Source: Acidobacteriota bacterium
GTDB taxonomy: Bacteria; Acidobacteriota; Thermoanaerobaculia; Gp7-AA8
Assembly (NCBI GenBank): GCA_003223645.1
Contig: QHVT01000008.1
Span: 248,001 to 312,000, forward strand
Direction of reading: 5' to 3'
DNA length: 64,000 bases
This document shows positions 44,257-53,440 of the stretch, piece after piece. The position numbers were made by a program, and so were the translations under genes. Under the pieces are notes generated by a model that did no database searches, was not told where the DNA came from, and saw nothing but the letters and a program-made list of their open reading frames with translations. Each line of letters begins with the position of its first letter. Within the stretch, counting starts at the first letter, position 1.

Positions 44257-44939
44257 TCCGTGAACATGTACCGCGCGGCCGAGGTCTCCTGCGAGACGAA
44301 AATGCCGACGAGCTGGGTCTCCAGCGCGCGCAGGTTTTCGAAGAGTCCGAGAATCTCGTCGTAGTTGCGCTGGTCGAATTCCTTGAAGTCGCGGAAATTC
44401 TCTTCCAGCACCATCTCGCCGGTGTCGGCGTTGAACACCGCGAGATCGATGTCGAACACGAATCCGGTCGACTCGACGAGCACCTGCCGATAAAACGTTC
44501 GTCCATCCGCAGGCGACGTGTACTCCTCGGTGCGATATCCCGACTTGTCATTGATGTCGAAGTCGACGATGCCGGTGACGATGAAGTCCGCGCCGGTGCG
44601 CGCGCCGAGGTCCTTCCAGTAGTCGCGCGCGCCTTCGAGCGACTTCATGTCCGTGCCCGGAAGGCGCGTCTGCGGGACGTCGACGATCTTCAGCTTCGTC
44701 GACTTGTTGAGCTGCTTGCGGAGATAGCGGTTGAACTCCGACTGCACGTCGACCTTCGCCGCGCGGTCGCTCTTCTTCTCGCCTTTCGACGCGATGATGA
44801 ACGGCGCGATGGCGATGCGCTCGTCGCCGGTGATCTTCAGCTTCGGCTTCACCGGCAGCTTCAACTTCACTTCCATGACTCCGGCGAATGCGGAGACGGC
44901 GATGGCGAGCAGCGCGAGAATCGTTGCGAAGCGTTTCAT
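44253..44939 (-). CDS. Secreted hypothetical protein (CsgG/curli-assembly-like fold possible)
   Basis: Signal peptide MKRFATILALLAIAVSAFA; IAIAPF...GADFIVTGIVDFDI pattern. Confidence 0.55.
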   Translation of the reverse strand: MKRFATILALLAIAVSAFAGVMEVKLKLPVKPKLKITGDERIAIAPFIIASKGEKKSDRAAKVDVQSEFNRYLRKQLNKSTKLKIVDVPQTRLPGTDMKSLEGARDYWKDLGARTGADFIVTGIVDFDINDKSGYRTEEYTSPADGRTFYRQVLVESTGFVFDIDLAVFNADTGEMVLEENFRDFKEFDQRNYDEILGLFENLRALETQLVGIFVSQETSAARYMFTE

Positions 44940-45469
44940 GGCAAGTCTCCCGGTGGTGGAGGTGCGGTAACGGCGGTGTCGGTCGGACCGGACGGGATCA
45001 GCGGCTCCGGCGTGCGCGTGTCGACCGGCTGCGTCGGCGGAGCGCCGGGCAGCGGATTGCGGTTCGGCTGCGGCGCGGCGGTCGTCGTGTCCGCGGGCGT
45101 TCCCGGCGCGCGCGGACCTTTCTTCGCGCGCGTCGTGAACTCGACCAGGCGGCTGTAGTTTTTCTGAATGTACTGATTGGTGCGATCGAGACGCAGCGCC
45201 TCGCGATACTCCTTCAAGGCGTTCTCGAAGTCGCCGTTCGCCTCGTACGCGACGGCGAGATTGTTGTGCGCCGTCGCGTCTTCCGGCTTCATATCGACGG
45301 CGCGCTTGAATCGGAACATCGCCTCGCGCCAGAGATTCATCTTCGCCATGCGGACGCCGAACTGCTTCTGCGTCTCGGGCTTGGAGGTGTCGACTCCGGA
45401 ACGGCATCCGAAGACGATCACCATGAAGAGAAGGATCGACAACGTCGTCGCGGTAAAAGCCCGCTTCAT
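44936..45469 (-). CDS. TPR-repeat lipoprotein
   Basis: Lipobox-like VIVFGC; LWREAMFRFKRAVDMKPEDATAHNNLAVAYEANGDFENALKEYREALRLD. Confidence 0.85.
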   Translation of the reverse strand: MKRAFTATTLSILLFMVIVFGCRSGVDTSKPETQKQFGVRMAKMNLWREAMFRFKRAVDMKPEDATAHNNLAVAYEANGDFENALKEYREALRLDRTNQYIQKNYSRLVEFTTRAKKGPRAPGTPADTTTAAPQPNRNPLPGAPPTQPVDTRTPEPLIPSGPTDTAVTAPPPPGDLP

Positions 45470-45589
45470 TTCATCTCCTTATTCGGATCGGAAACGTTGG
45501 CTGACGAGAGCGCGGCGATTATACTGCGCGCGTTCCCACCGTCCGTGGACGCTCGTCCGCGCGCTGCAATCCCCGGCACCAACCCATGC

Positions 45590-46651
45590 ATGAATGACTC
45601 GCCTGCCCGCGATCTTTTGATCGCGCTGTCGCTGCTTCCGTTCCTTACCCCGAATCGCACCCGCTTGCTGCTCGAGACCTTCGAGCCCATCGAGACCGTG
45701 TTGGCTGCTTCTTCCGATCTACTGCAAGGGCTCCTGAGCGTAAACCCGGAGCAGGCGATGAAAGTAAAACATCCGTTACGAGAACCACAGCGTGTTGCCG
45801 AACTGCGAACAAGCGTCGTCGCGTATTGCGATGCGGAGTATCCGCCGATGCTGCGCGAGATCGCCGGCCCGCCGCTCGCGCTGCACGTGCGCGGCGACGT
45901 CTCCCTGCTCGCGAAGCCGAGCGTGGCGATCGTCGGCTCGCGCCGCGCCTCGCCCTACGCGATCAACGTCGCGCAGCATCTCGCCGGCAAGCTCGCGTCG
46001 ATCGGCATCGTCGTCGTATCGGGACTCGCGCGCGGCATCGACGGCGCATCGCACACCGCCGCTCTCGAGGCCCGCGGCAAAACAATCGCCGTCCTCGGCA
46101 CCGGCATCGACGTCGTCTATCCGCGCAATCACGTGCGGCTCTTCAAGCGCATCGAGCACGAAGGACTGATCGTCACCGAGTTCCCGCCCGGCTCACCGCC
46201 GAGACCCGAGCACTTCCCCGTCCGCAACCGCGTGATCTCCGGCCTCACCCTCGGCACGATCATCGTCGAGGCCACGAGCAAGAGCGGATCGCTGATCACC
46301 GCGCGCATGGCCGCGGAACAGGGACGCGAAGTGTTCGCCGTCCCAGGATCGGTCTTTTCCGCCGGCTCCGAAGGAACCCATCGCCTCATCCAATACGGCG
46401 CGAAGCTCGTCCACGACGTCAACGACATCCTCGAAGAGCTCCCCGGCCATTTGCGCCTGACGCTAACCGCGCCCGAAGAACCGGAGCCGCCGCTGCGCGA
46501 CCTGCTCGCGCTGGTCAGCCGCGAAGAACCGACGCACATCGACACGCTGGCCGCGAAAAGCGGATGCGCGATCGCGGAGGGGCTGCTGGCGTTGGAGCTG
46601 GAAGGATGGATACGCGCGTTGCCGGGGGCACGGTATGTGCGGGTTCGGTAG
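45590..46651 (+). CDS. dprA: DNA-processing protein DprA
   Basis: VAIVGSRRASPYAINVAQHLAGKLASIGIVVVSGLARGIDGASHTAAL; VIVEATSKSGSLITARMAAEQGREVFAVPGS. Confidence 0.96.
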   Translation: MNDSPARDLLIALSLLPFLTPNRTRLLLETFEPIETVLAASSDLLQGLLSVNPEQAMKVKHPLREPQRVAELRTSVVAYCDAEYPPMLREIAGPPLALHVRGDVSLLAKPSVAIVGSRRASPYAINVAQHLAGKLASIGIVVVSGLARGIDGASHTAALEARGKTIAVLGTGIDVVYPRNHVRLFKRIEHEGLIVTEFPPGSPPRPEHFPVRNRVISGLTLGTIIVEATSKSGSLITARMAAEQGREVFAVPGSVFSAGSEGTHRLIQYGAKLVHDVNDILEELPGHLRLTLTAPEEPEPPLRDLLALVSREEPTHIDTLAAKSGCAIAEGLLALELEGWIRALPGARYVRVR

Positions 46652-46684
46652 AGGGGAACCGCGGCCTTCGGGGTGACCCCCTGG

Positions 46685-47131
46685 TCAGGACCATGGCGCG
46701 AGATCGAAGGTGGGGAGCAGGGGGTTGAGAAACTGCACTCCTTCCACGCGGCGCGCGTGCTCGAAGTCTTCCGTGAAAATCGTAGGGATCTGATTCAAAC
46801 GAGCGGTCGCCCAGATTTGAGCGTCGTAATAGCTCATCCCGTGCCGGAGAGCTCCGCGGCCCGCCTCCAGGACGATCAGATGGGTGGTGTCGAGCACCGG
46901 GATCGCCTCGGCGAGGCGAGTTACCTGATCGAGAGCTTCTTTGATCGTCAGGATCGGGTTGCGGCCACGGGTAGTGGCGCTGACAAACTCACCCAGGATC
47001 TGAGCGCTCAGACGACCCGACCCGCTTTCCAGCAGGTGTTCGAGAGTGCGGACCGCCGCCGTGTATTTGGCGTTTTCGGCGGGCTGATGCGCGTAAACGA
47101 GGATGTTGGTATCGATCAAGACTTCGGCCAT
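46685..47131 (-). CDS. vapC: PIN-domain ribonuclease toxin, VapC family
   Basis: LIDTNILVYAHQP; SYYDAQIWATA; TEDFEHAR. Confidence 0.88.
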   Translation of the reverse strand: MAEVLIDTNILVYAHQPAENAKYTAAVRTLEHLLESGSGRLSAQILGEFVSATTRGRNPILTIKEALDQVTRLAEAIPVLDTTHLIVLEAGRGALRHGMSYYDAQIWATARLNQIPTIFTEDFEHARRVEGVQFLNPLLPTFDLAPWS

Positions 47132-47397
47132 CGAGCCATCCGCTCGTCATAGAGCGACTCCCGAGTCCAGCCGCGACCGGCCGGAGCTTTGCGGTGTCGC
47201 CTGGCCAGGGATCGCATGAACGTGATGGCTTTGCGGCCGGCCACGGGGTCGCTGAGATGACCGGCACGACTGCCACCAACATCAGCGCGATCCAGCGCCT
47301 CTCGAATGATCTCCGCTTCGGTGACCCCGCGCTGCCTCGCCCGATGCTTGAGCAACCGGTCGTGGCGCTCTTCGATGTAGACCTGTTTGCGGATCAT
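47116..47397 (-). CDS. Ribbon-helix-helix antitoxin partner of VapC
   Basis: MIRKQVYIEERHDRLLKHRARQRGVTEAEIIREALD; 16-bp overlap with toxin. Confidence 0.8.
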   Translation of the reverse strand: MIRKQVYIEERHDRLLKHRARQRGVTEAEIIREALDRADVGGSRAGHLSDPVAGRKAITFMRSLARRHRKAPAGRGWTRESLYDERMARWPKS

Positions 47398-47419
47398 ACA
47401 TCGCAGTATACATCGCCCA

Positions 47420-47503
47420 GTCAAAGGCGCAGAGGCGCAAAGGCGCAGGGGCTCAGAGAAGCTGTGAGCCCATGCGCCTCTGAGCCTCTGCGCCTGCAAG
47501 CGC
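47420..47503. repeat. Tandem-repeat hairpin (8-bp AGGCGCAA/AGGCGCAG units and reverse complement)
   Basis: caaaggcgcagaggcgcaaaggcgcaggggctcagag ... gtgagcccatgcgcctctgagcctctgcgcctg. Confidence 0.9.
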
Positions 47504-48187
47504 TCACCACGCAACGCGCTTGCGATCGTGAAAGAACCCTCCCGTCGGACCGTTGTCGGGCAGCGTTGCGAGCCACACGATCGAGTCCGCGCCCTGCTGC
47601 ACTGAACGCGGCGCGTGCGATCCGCCCATATCGGTGCGCACCCATCCGGGATCGACGCAATTCACGCGCGCGAACGGCATCGCCGAAGCGAGCATCACCG
47701 TAATCGCATTCAGCGTCGCCTTCGAGATCGAATACGCCGGCGCGTAGCCCGACATCGACGAGATCTGTCCCGCTCCGGACGAAACGTTCACCACCCGCGC
47801 GGCCTGACTCCGCCGCAGCAGCGGCGCGACCGCCTGCGCCATCAGCAGCGGCCCGAGAGCATTCGTCCGCATCGTCGCCTCGAACGTCTCCACGGACGTC
47901 TGCAGAATGCTCTCGCCCTCATCGAGCAGAATCGCCGCATTGTTCACGAGCACATCGAGCTGCCCCACTTCTTTCGCAATCCACTCCGCGATCGCACGAA
48001 TCGACGCTGCATCCGACGTATCGAGCGCATGCGCCATCGTGCTGCCGGCAATCGATCGCGCTGCCTTCTCCGCCGCGTCCTGCCTCCGCCCCGTGATGAT
48101 GACGGCGTGCTCGCGCGCCGCAAGCTGACGCGCGACCTCGAATCCGATTCCGCGAGTGGATCCGGTGATGAGAGCGAGTTTGGTCAT
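47504..48187 (-). CDS. SDR-family oxidoreductase
   Basis: LITGSTRGIGFEVARQLA; LVNNAAIL; YSISKATLNA. Confidence 0.92.
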   Translation of the reverse strand: MTKLALITGSTRGIGFEVARQLAAREHAVIITGRRQDAAEKAARSIAGSTMAHALDTSDAASIRAIAEWIAKEVGQLDVLVNNAAILLDEGESILQTSVETFEATMRTNALGPLLMAQAVAPLLRRSQAARVVNVSSGAGQISSMSGYAPAYSISKATLNAITVMLASAMPFARVNCVDPGWVRTDMGGSHAPRSVQQGADSIVWLATLPDNGPTGGFFHDRKRVAW

Positions 48188-48435
48188 GGGAGACGGTCGT
48201 CGGAGGGGGGTGGCGGAGGGATTTGGGAGGTCGTCATATGCGCTACAGTTGCAATAGATGCGAGAAACTCAGATTCGTTAAAAACGTAGCTCCAATATTC
48301 GCACCGCGAAGAAAAATCCGCGAGCATCACAACCGCTTGGAAAGGCTGCATTGGGCCGCCACCCCTCCCCAGAAATACGCTCCGTATAGAAGCTCCAGTA
48401 GTCGCCGGGCGGCCGACGGTGCCTCGCCTGCTGCG

Positions 48436-48999
48436 TCACTCGGGATCCGGATCCTTCTGCGTCTGCTGCTTTTTCCTCTTTGCCGTCGAGCCGTTCGAGC
48501 GGTCGAGGTGGCGGCCGATGGTGGCGACGTGCGGGGCGAGGTCGGCGTAGCGCCGCTGTTTGGAGTACCTCTTGGCCATCATGTAGGCATTCATCGCCGT
48601 GGAGGCGACCTCGGCCCATCGCGCCTCGACGGTGTAGCGGACCTGGCGCCGGAGGCGCTCGAGCCGTTCGTCGAGCAGCCGGTAGCCGTCGTCGAGCTCG
48701 ACGACCTCGCGGGCGTGCTCGGGATCGAACAGGTGCGTCGACCGCATCATGTCCGAGAACTCGACCATCGCGATGATGGCAAGGACCGCCTCGCGCGGAA
48801 CCGTCCGCGCCCCGCGCACCTTCTTCTCCGTCTGCGGATGCGGCGTGCGCAGGTCCGGGATGAGGGATGCGATCAGGTCGATCGCGGCCACGATCTTCGT
48901 CGACACTTCGTCGACGGCCACCGGAACGAGCGTGGACGTCTCTCCGTCCGTGAGTGCACCCGTGACCTGCGCCGGCACGAGCCGGGTCTCCTGACTCAT
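48436..48999 (-). CDS. Uncharacterised alpha-helical protein downstream of the hairpin array
   Basis: Coherent 187-aa ORF, helical; no family recognised. Confidence 0.55.
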   Translation of the reverse strand: MSQETRLVPAQVTGALTDGETSTLVPVAVDEVSTKIVAAIDLIASLIPDLRTPHPQTEKKVRGARTVPREAVLAIIAMVEFSDMMRSTHLFDPEHAREVVELDDGYRLLDERLERLRRQVRYTVEARWAEVASTAMNAYMMAKRYSKQRRYADLAPHVATIGRHLDRSNGSTAKRKKQQTQKDPDPE

Positions 49000-49060
49000 G
49001 ACTTCCTCCCAGTTGAAGCGTTCGTGTCGAGATTGGAGCCTGCGACATCAGAATACGCTC

Positions 49061-49760
49061 GCGGCTCTGAAATGTCAGAGATGCCGGGGATGCAGGTGGA
49101 GATCGATGACATGCAGCGATGCGCGCGGCTCTGAGCGGTCAGAGCCGGGTGAGGTCGGCGAAGTGATCGATGACTTGCGGCGTCGTGATGCATGACGTCG
49201 CCTCGAGGATGCAGCTCTGAGAGGTCAGAGCCGGATTGGGTCGGCGACGTGATCGATGACGTTTGGCGAAGTGGAAATGACTTGCGGCGACGTGAGTGAT
49301 GACATGCGGCGTAGTGATCCACGGTGTAGCGTTGAGAACGCGGCTCTGAAGTGTCAGAGCCGCTATAGATACAATGAGGAGAGCGATGACGTACAGCGAT
49401 GCACGCGGCTCTGAGCGGTCAGAGCCGCATGAGGTCCGGCCAAGTGACGATGACTTCCGGCGTCGTGATGCATGACATCACGTTGGGGATGCGGCTCTCA
49501 GAGTTCAGAGCCGGATTGGTTCGGCGAAGTGGTCGATGACTTTCGGCGAAGTGACGATCACTTGCGGCGAAGTGGTGATGACATGCGGCGTAGCGATCTA
49601 CGGTATCGCGCCGAGGACGCGGCTCTGAAGTGTCAGAGCCGCAATGCCGCTACGAAGCGATGGATCACGTGCCGTGACCGGCGCGGCTCTGGAATGCTAG
49701 AGCCGCATTGGTTCTGCCGTAGGATCGATGCATTCGGCGTAAGGGGTCGATGACCACGAA
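49061..49760. repeat. About 279-bp higher-order tandem repeat (about 2.5 copies) with eight 24-bp hairpins
   Basis: GCGGCTCTGAnnnGTCAGAGCCGC-type hairpins start at 49061, 49125, 49211, 49340, 49405, 49491, 49619, 49683. Confidence 0.95.
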
Positions 49761-49842
49761 CTGAGTGCGCGGCCGGAACTCGCCACAGACGAGCAACATG
49801 CGGCCTGCTTGAATCCTCTAGTGAGCCTTCAACGACGAATCA

Positions 49843-49913
49843 GTGGAGCGGCGGCCGCTCTCGGCCGCCGGTTTCTCGCGAGAGGTCGGCGGCCGAGGGC
49901 GGCCGCCGCTCCA
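49843..49913. repeat. PE-2 palindromic element, intergenic
   Basis: gtggagcggcggccgctctcggccgccggtttctcgcgagaggtcggcggccgagggcggccgccgctcca. Confidence 0.9.
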
Positions 49914-49921
49914 GTCGGAGG

Positions 49922-50227
49922 CTAGGAGGCCAGGAGGCCGGGAGGCTGCTCGCCGTTCCGCCGGTTCTTCACCGCGACCGCGACCAGCGCGATCGGGACG
50001 CCCCAGACGATCATGCGGCGGAAGACCTTCGGCACGCCGAAGCCGATGATGAGGCCGAGGACGGCGCCGCCGGCGATGATCTGCGGGGCGTAGCTCTGCG
50101 CCAGCGTCTTCGGGTTGAGGTTCGTGCGCAGATGGTGATCGAGCTCGTCGATGCGGTCGCCCACGCCGTCTCGCGCGCGAACGATTGCGCGCTCGATCGA
50201 TTGTTTCTCCTGTTCTTCCTCGGCCAT
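49922..50227 (-). CDS. Small DUF3618-like membrane protein
   Basis: Amphipathic N-terminus plus two hydrophobic stretches; translationally coupled to next gene. Confidence 0.6.
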   Translation of the reverse strand: MAEEEQEKQSIERAIVRARDGVGDRIDELDHHLRTNLNPKTLAQSYAPQIIAGGAVLGLIIGFGVPKVFRRMIVWGVPIALVAVAVKNRRNGEQPPGLLAS

Positions 50228-50643
50228 CACTTGCTCCCCGCCGCGCGAGCGACGTCGGCTTTCAATGTATCGATGTCCTGCTTGATGTGCTCGATCGATG
50301 CGCTGGGAACGAAGTTCACTTTTTCCAGCTTCTTCTTTCCCAACATCGCCAGCAAACCCGCGGCGGCGAACAGGACGATCGTCACGATCAGCGCGGACAG
50401 CCACGCCGGCACGCCGAGCGCGACCAAGCCGAGGGTGATGGTGACGAAGAGAAAGGCGATGCCGATCAGCGCGCACGTCAAAGCGCCGGCCATCAGCCCC
50501 GCGCCGGTGCCGAACTTCTTCGCGGCGTCGGTGATCTCGAATTTGAGCAGCGCGATCTCGCTGCGGAACAGCATCGAGAGATCGGCGGTGAGCTCTTTGA
50601 TGATGGTGCCGAGCGAACGCTCGGAGTCGGTGTACGTCGTCAT
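50227..50643 (-). CDS. Phage holin superfamily III/DUF1469-like membrane protein
   Basis: LGTIIKELTADLSMLFRSEIALLKFEI; two TM segments. Confidence 0.7.
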   Translation of the reverse strand: MTTYTDSERSLGTIIKELTADLSMLFRSEIALLKFEITDAAKKFGTGAGLMAGALTCALIGIAFLFVTITLGLVALGVPAWLSALIVTIVLFAAAGLLAMLGKKKLEKVNFVPSASIEHIKQDIDTLKADVARAAGSK

Positions 50644-50678
50644 AACGGCACTTCCTACAGCAAGACGTTTACCAGCGC

Positions 50679-50790
50679 AGTTTATCCCGCGCGCAGACGC
50701 GGGATCTCGGGTGATCCCGGAGCGACCGTCGCCGTAGGCAATCGATCGGCGGTGCAACCGGAGATCCCGCGTCTACGCGCGGGATAAACT
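50679..50790. repeat. 112-bp inverted-repeat element (AGTTTATCCCGCGCG...CGCGCGGGATAAACT)
   Basis: Arms agtttatcccgcgcgcagacgcgggatctc and gagatcccgcgtctacgcgcgggataaact. Confidence 0.9.
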
Positions 50791-50820
50791 CAGGACCGCA
50801 GTCCAAAGTACACTGAAGTC

Positions 50821-51186
50821 GTGACCGAAGTCGTCGAGCTCGTAAAAGATTTTCGCTTCGAGGCCGCGCACTGGCTGCCGAACGTGCCGGAGGCGCACAA
50901 GTGCCGCCGCATTCACGGACATTCGTTTCGCGGAGAGGTCGCGGTGCGCGGGCCGCTCGATCCGAAGCTCGGCTGGGTGATGGACTTCGCCGATCTCAAG
51001 CGCGCGGTCGATCCGCTGGTGAAGCAGCTCGATCACTACATGCTCAACGACATCGAAGGACTCGAGAACCCGACGTCGGAGAACCTCGCCGTCTGGATCT
51101 GGCGCGACCTCGCGCCGCTGTTGCCAAACCTCGTGCGCGTGACGATCGAGGAAACGTGTACGTCGCGATGTCATTACTTCGGGTGA
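50821..51186 (+). CDS. queD: 6-carboxytetrahydropterin synthase / 6-pyruvoyl-tetrahydropterin synthase
   Basis: FRFEAAHWLPNVPEAHKCRRIHGHSFRGEVAVRG; LDHYMLNDI; TSENLAVWIW. Confidence 0.92.
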   Translation: MTEVVELVKDFRFEAAHWLPNVPEAHKCRRIHGHSFRGEVAVRGPLDPKLGWVMDFADLKRAVDPLVKQLDHYMLNDIEGLENPTSENLAVWIWRDLAPLLPNLVRVTIEETCTSRCHYFG

Positions 51187-51304
51187 GAAAAGCCTGAAGA
51201 CGTTGATCGGCTCGTGAAGCGTGTCTTCTGCATTCCGAGGCCGTGTGCGTAGAACTCGCCACCGGCTAAGACCCACGTCGAGCATGCCTTCGCGCCCTCA
51301 CGAA

Positions 51305-51937
51305 CTACGGTTCATGCGCCTTCTCCCGCAACGGAACGAACCTCACCGCGTCCAGCCGCTCCCGCGTTACGCGTCCGTCGGTTCGCCGGAGCAGCCAGAG
51401 ATGCTGTACGTCCGCGGCGCCGACCGGGATGATGCAGCGGCCGCCTTCGGCGAGTTGGTCGACCAGTTCTTCCGGCAACACTTCCGGCGCGGCGGCGGAC
51501 AGGATGGCGTCGAATGGCGCGTGGTCGCGGAAGATCTCCACGCCGTTGCCCACGGCGAGGACGACGTTGGTGATGCCGAGCTGCGCGAGGCGGCCGGCGA
51601 CGACGCGCGAGAGCTCGGGCTCGACTTCGGCGCTGTAGACGATCTTCGCCAGCCGCGCGAGGATCGCGGTCTGGTATCCCGATCCCGTTCCGATCTCCAA
51701 TACTTTTTCGTCGCCGCGAAGCTCCAGCATCTCGGTCATCAGCGCGACGATGAACGGCTGGGAGATGGTCTGGCCGCAGACGAGCGGCAGCGGGGAGTCT
51801 TCGTAGGCGGCGTAGCGGAGGTGCTCGGGCACAAACAGTTCGCGCGTGACCGAGCGGAAGGCTTCGATCACGCGCGGGTCGCGGACTCCGCGAGCGAGGA
51901 TCTGCTCGCGGATCATGCGTTCATTCGAAGTGTTCAC
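51305..51937 (-). CDS. pcm: Protein-L-isoaspartate O-methyltransferase
   Basis: PLVCGQTISQPFIVALMTEMLELRGDEKVLEIGTGSGYQTAILARL. Confidence 0.93.
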   Translation of the reverse strand: MNTSNERMIREQILARGVRDPRVIEAFRSVTRELFVPEHLRYAAYEDSPLPLVCGQTISQPFIVALMTEMLELRGDEKVLEIGTGSGYQTAILARLAKIVYSAEVEPELSRVVAGRLAQLGITNVVLAVGNGVEIFRDHAPFDAILSAAAPEVLPEELVDQLAEGGRCIIPVGAADVQHLWLLRRTDGRVTRERLDAVRFVPLREKAHEP

Positions 51938-52122
51938 TTCGTCGGTTGATAGGGCGTGAAAAACGCCTTGGTCTCCCCGTCTCTCCGCAGTTCCGCCGCC
52001 GTCTTCGGCCGGCGCGCCTCGCGCACTTTGTACGCGAAGTACGACGCGACTGCCAGAATCAGCGTCACCACAATCGAAACAAAAATGATCGTCGTCAATA
52101 TGTTCATCCAATCGAATCTCAT
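51934..52122 (-). CDS. Small single-TM protein
   Basis: WMNILTTIIFVSIVVTLILAVASYFAYKVRE; 4-bp overlap with pcm. Confidence 0.55.
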   Translation of the reverse strand: MRFDWMNILTTIIFVSIVVTLILAVASYFAYKVREARRPKTAAELRRDGETKAFFTPYQPTK

Positions 52123-52123
52123 C

Positions 52124-53437
52124 TCAGATCCGTCCCTTTCTGGCAACTTTGCCCCACTGCATGTCCAGTCCCACCAGCTCTTCGAGCGCGGCAAAGACTT
52201 TCGTGACGTCGATGGTCAGGATGTAAAAGAAGCGGTAGAAGATGGAGTAGGCGGCGAGCTTCATGTCCTCCCCCTCCATCAGAATCGAATGCACCGCGAT
52301 GAGGACGTCCAGCACGGTGAGCAGCAGCCACCACATCACCAGCAGCTTGGTCATGCCGAAGATCAAGGCGATGTAGACGAAGAAGACGTTGGCGAAGATG
52401 TTCATCGCCGGCCACACCAGCCCTTCGAAGATCATGTACCAGAGCGACAGCGGAGTCGTGACGGTTCCGGATGACCGCGTGAGCAGATGTTTCTGTTTGC
52501 GCAGCGCCTGCAGGATGCCGCGGCTCCACCGATAGCGCTGTTTGATGATGTCGAGCAGTTCCTCCGGCGCCTCGGTGAACGCCACCGCCTTCGGCTCGTA
52601 GTGAATCTTCCAGCCCTCGGCCAGCATCTTCACCGTCATGTCGAAGTCTTCGGCGAAGGTGTCGCTGTCGTAGCCGCCCGTTCCTTCGATGGCCGCGCGG
52701 CGGAAGATGCCGATCGGACCGGGAATCACGTTGACCGAGCGGAAGAACGCCTGCGCCTTGCGGACGATGTTGAGTCCCTCGATGTATTCGAGCGCCTGCA
52801 GCTTCGTCCAGATGTTGTGGCGGTTGATGACCTTCACGTTGCCGGCGACCGCACCGACGTGCGGGTCGCGGAAGTGCCGCACCGCGTAGCGCAGCGCGTC
52901 GGGCGTGAGGCGCGAGTCGGAGTCCATGCAGACCACGATCGGCGCGCGCGCGCGGCGGATGCCGTAGTTCAGCGCGTCGGCCTTGCCGGAGTTTTCCTTG
53001 CGGAAGACCTGCACCTGCACCCCGTAGTGATTCCCTTCGAACACGCGCATCTTCTCGAACGTGCCGTCCGTCGATCCGTCGTCAACGGCAATGATCTCGT
53101 AATACGGGTAGCGCAGCTCGAGCAGCGATCCGAGCGACGACTGGATCACTTCGGCTTCGTTGAACGCCGGCACGATGATCGACACGAACGGATAGCCGTC
53201 GGGCGGCGCGTCATTCGCGAGCTCGCGCTGATGGAGGTAGCTGAACCACACCAGCACGAAGTGCCGCAGGATGAGCAGCGTGAGGAACGAGGCGAGCGTG
53301 ATGACGAGAGTCGCGATCGCGATCGGACCGAGGCGGTCCGGCGAGCGGAAGATGAAGAGCGTGAAGATCACGACCGCCGCGATGAGGGCGATCGAGATCG
53401 CGAGTTGCGCGAATGGATGGAGCGGTTTATTGGCCAT
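52124..53437 (-). CDS. Membrane glycosyltransferase family 2 (PgaC/BcsA-like)
   Basis: VSIIVPAFNEAEVIQSSLGSLLELRYPYYEIIAVDDGSTDGT; KADALNYG; CMDSDSRL; QRYRWSRG. Confidence 0.92.
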   Translation of the reverse strand: MANKPLHPFAQLAISIALIAAVVIFTLFIFRSPDRLGPIAIATLVITLASFLTLLILRHFVLVWFSYLHQRELANDAPPDGYPFVSIIVPAFNEAEVIQSSLGSLLELRYPYYEIIAVDDGSTDGTFEKMRVFEGNHYGVQVQVFRKENSGKADALNYGIRRARAPIVVCMDSDSRLTPDALRYAVRHFRDPHVGAVAGNVKVINRHNIWTKLQALEYIEGLNIVRKAQAFFRSVNVIPGPIGIFRRAAIEGTGGYDSDTFAEDFDMTVKMLAEGWKIHYEPKAVAFTEAPEELLDIIKQRYRWSRGILQALRKQKHLLTRSSGTVTTPLSLWYMIFEGLVWPAMNIFANVFFVYIALIFGMTKLLVMWWLLLTVLDVLIAVHSILMEGEDMKLAAYSIFYRFFYILTIDVTKVFAALEELVGLDMQWGKVARKGRI

Positions 53438-53440
53438 GGT

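Noticed and set aside
48278-49048. 256-aa alternative minus-strand ORF covering the same region as 48436-48999
   Set aside because: Arg-rich shadow frame; the 187-aa frame has more protein-like composition.
49061-49760. Possible CRISPR array
   Set aside because: Repeats are hairpins with irregular 64/86/129 spacing, spacers are themselves repeated, and no cas genes are visible.
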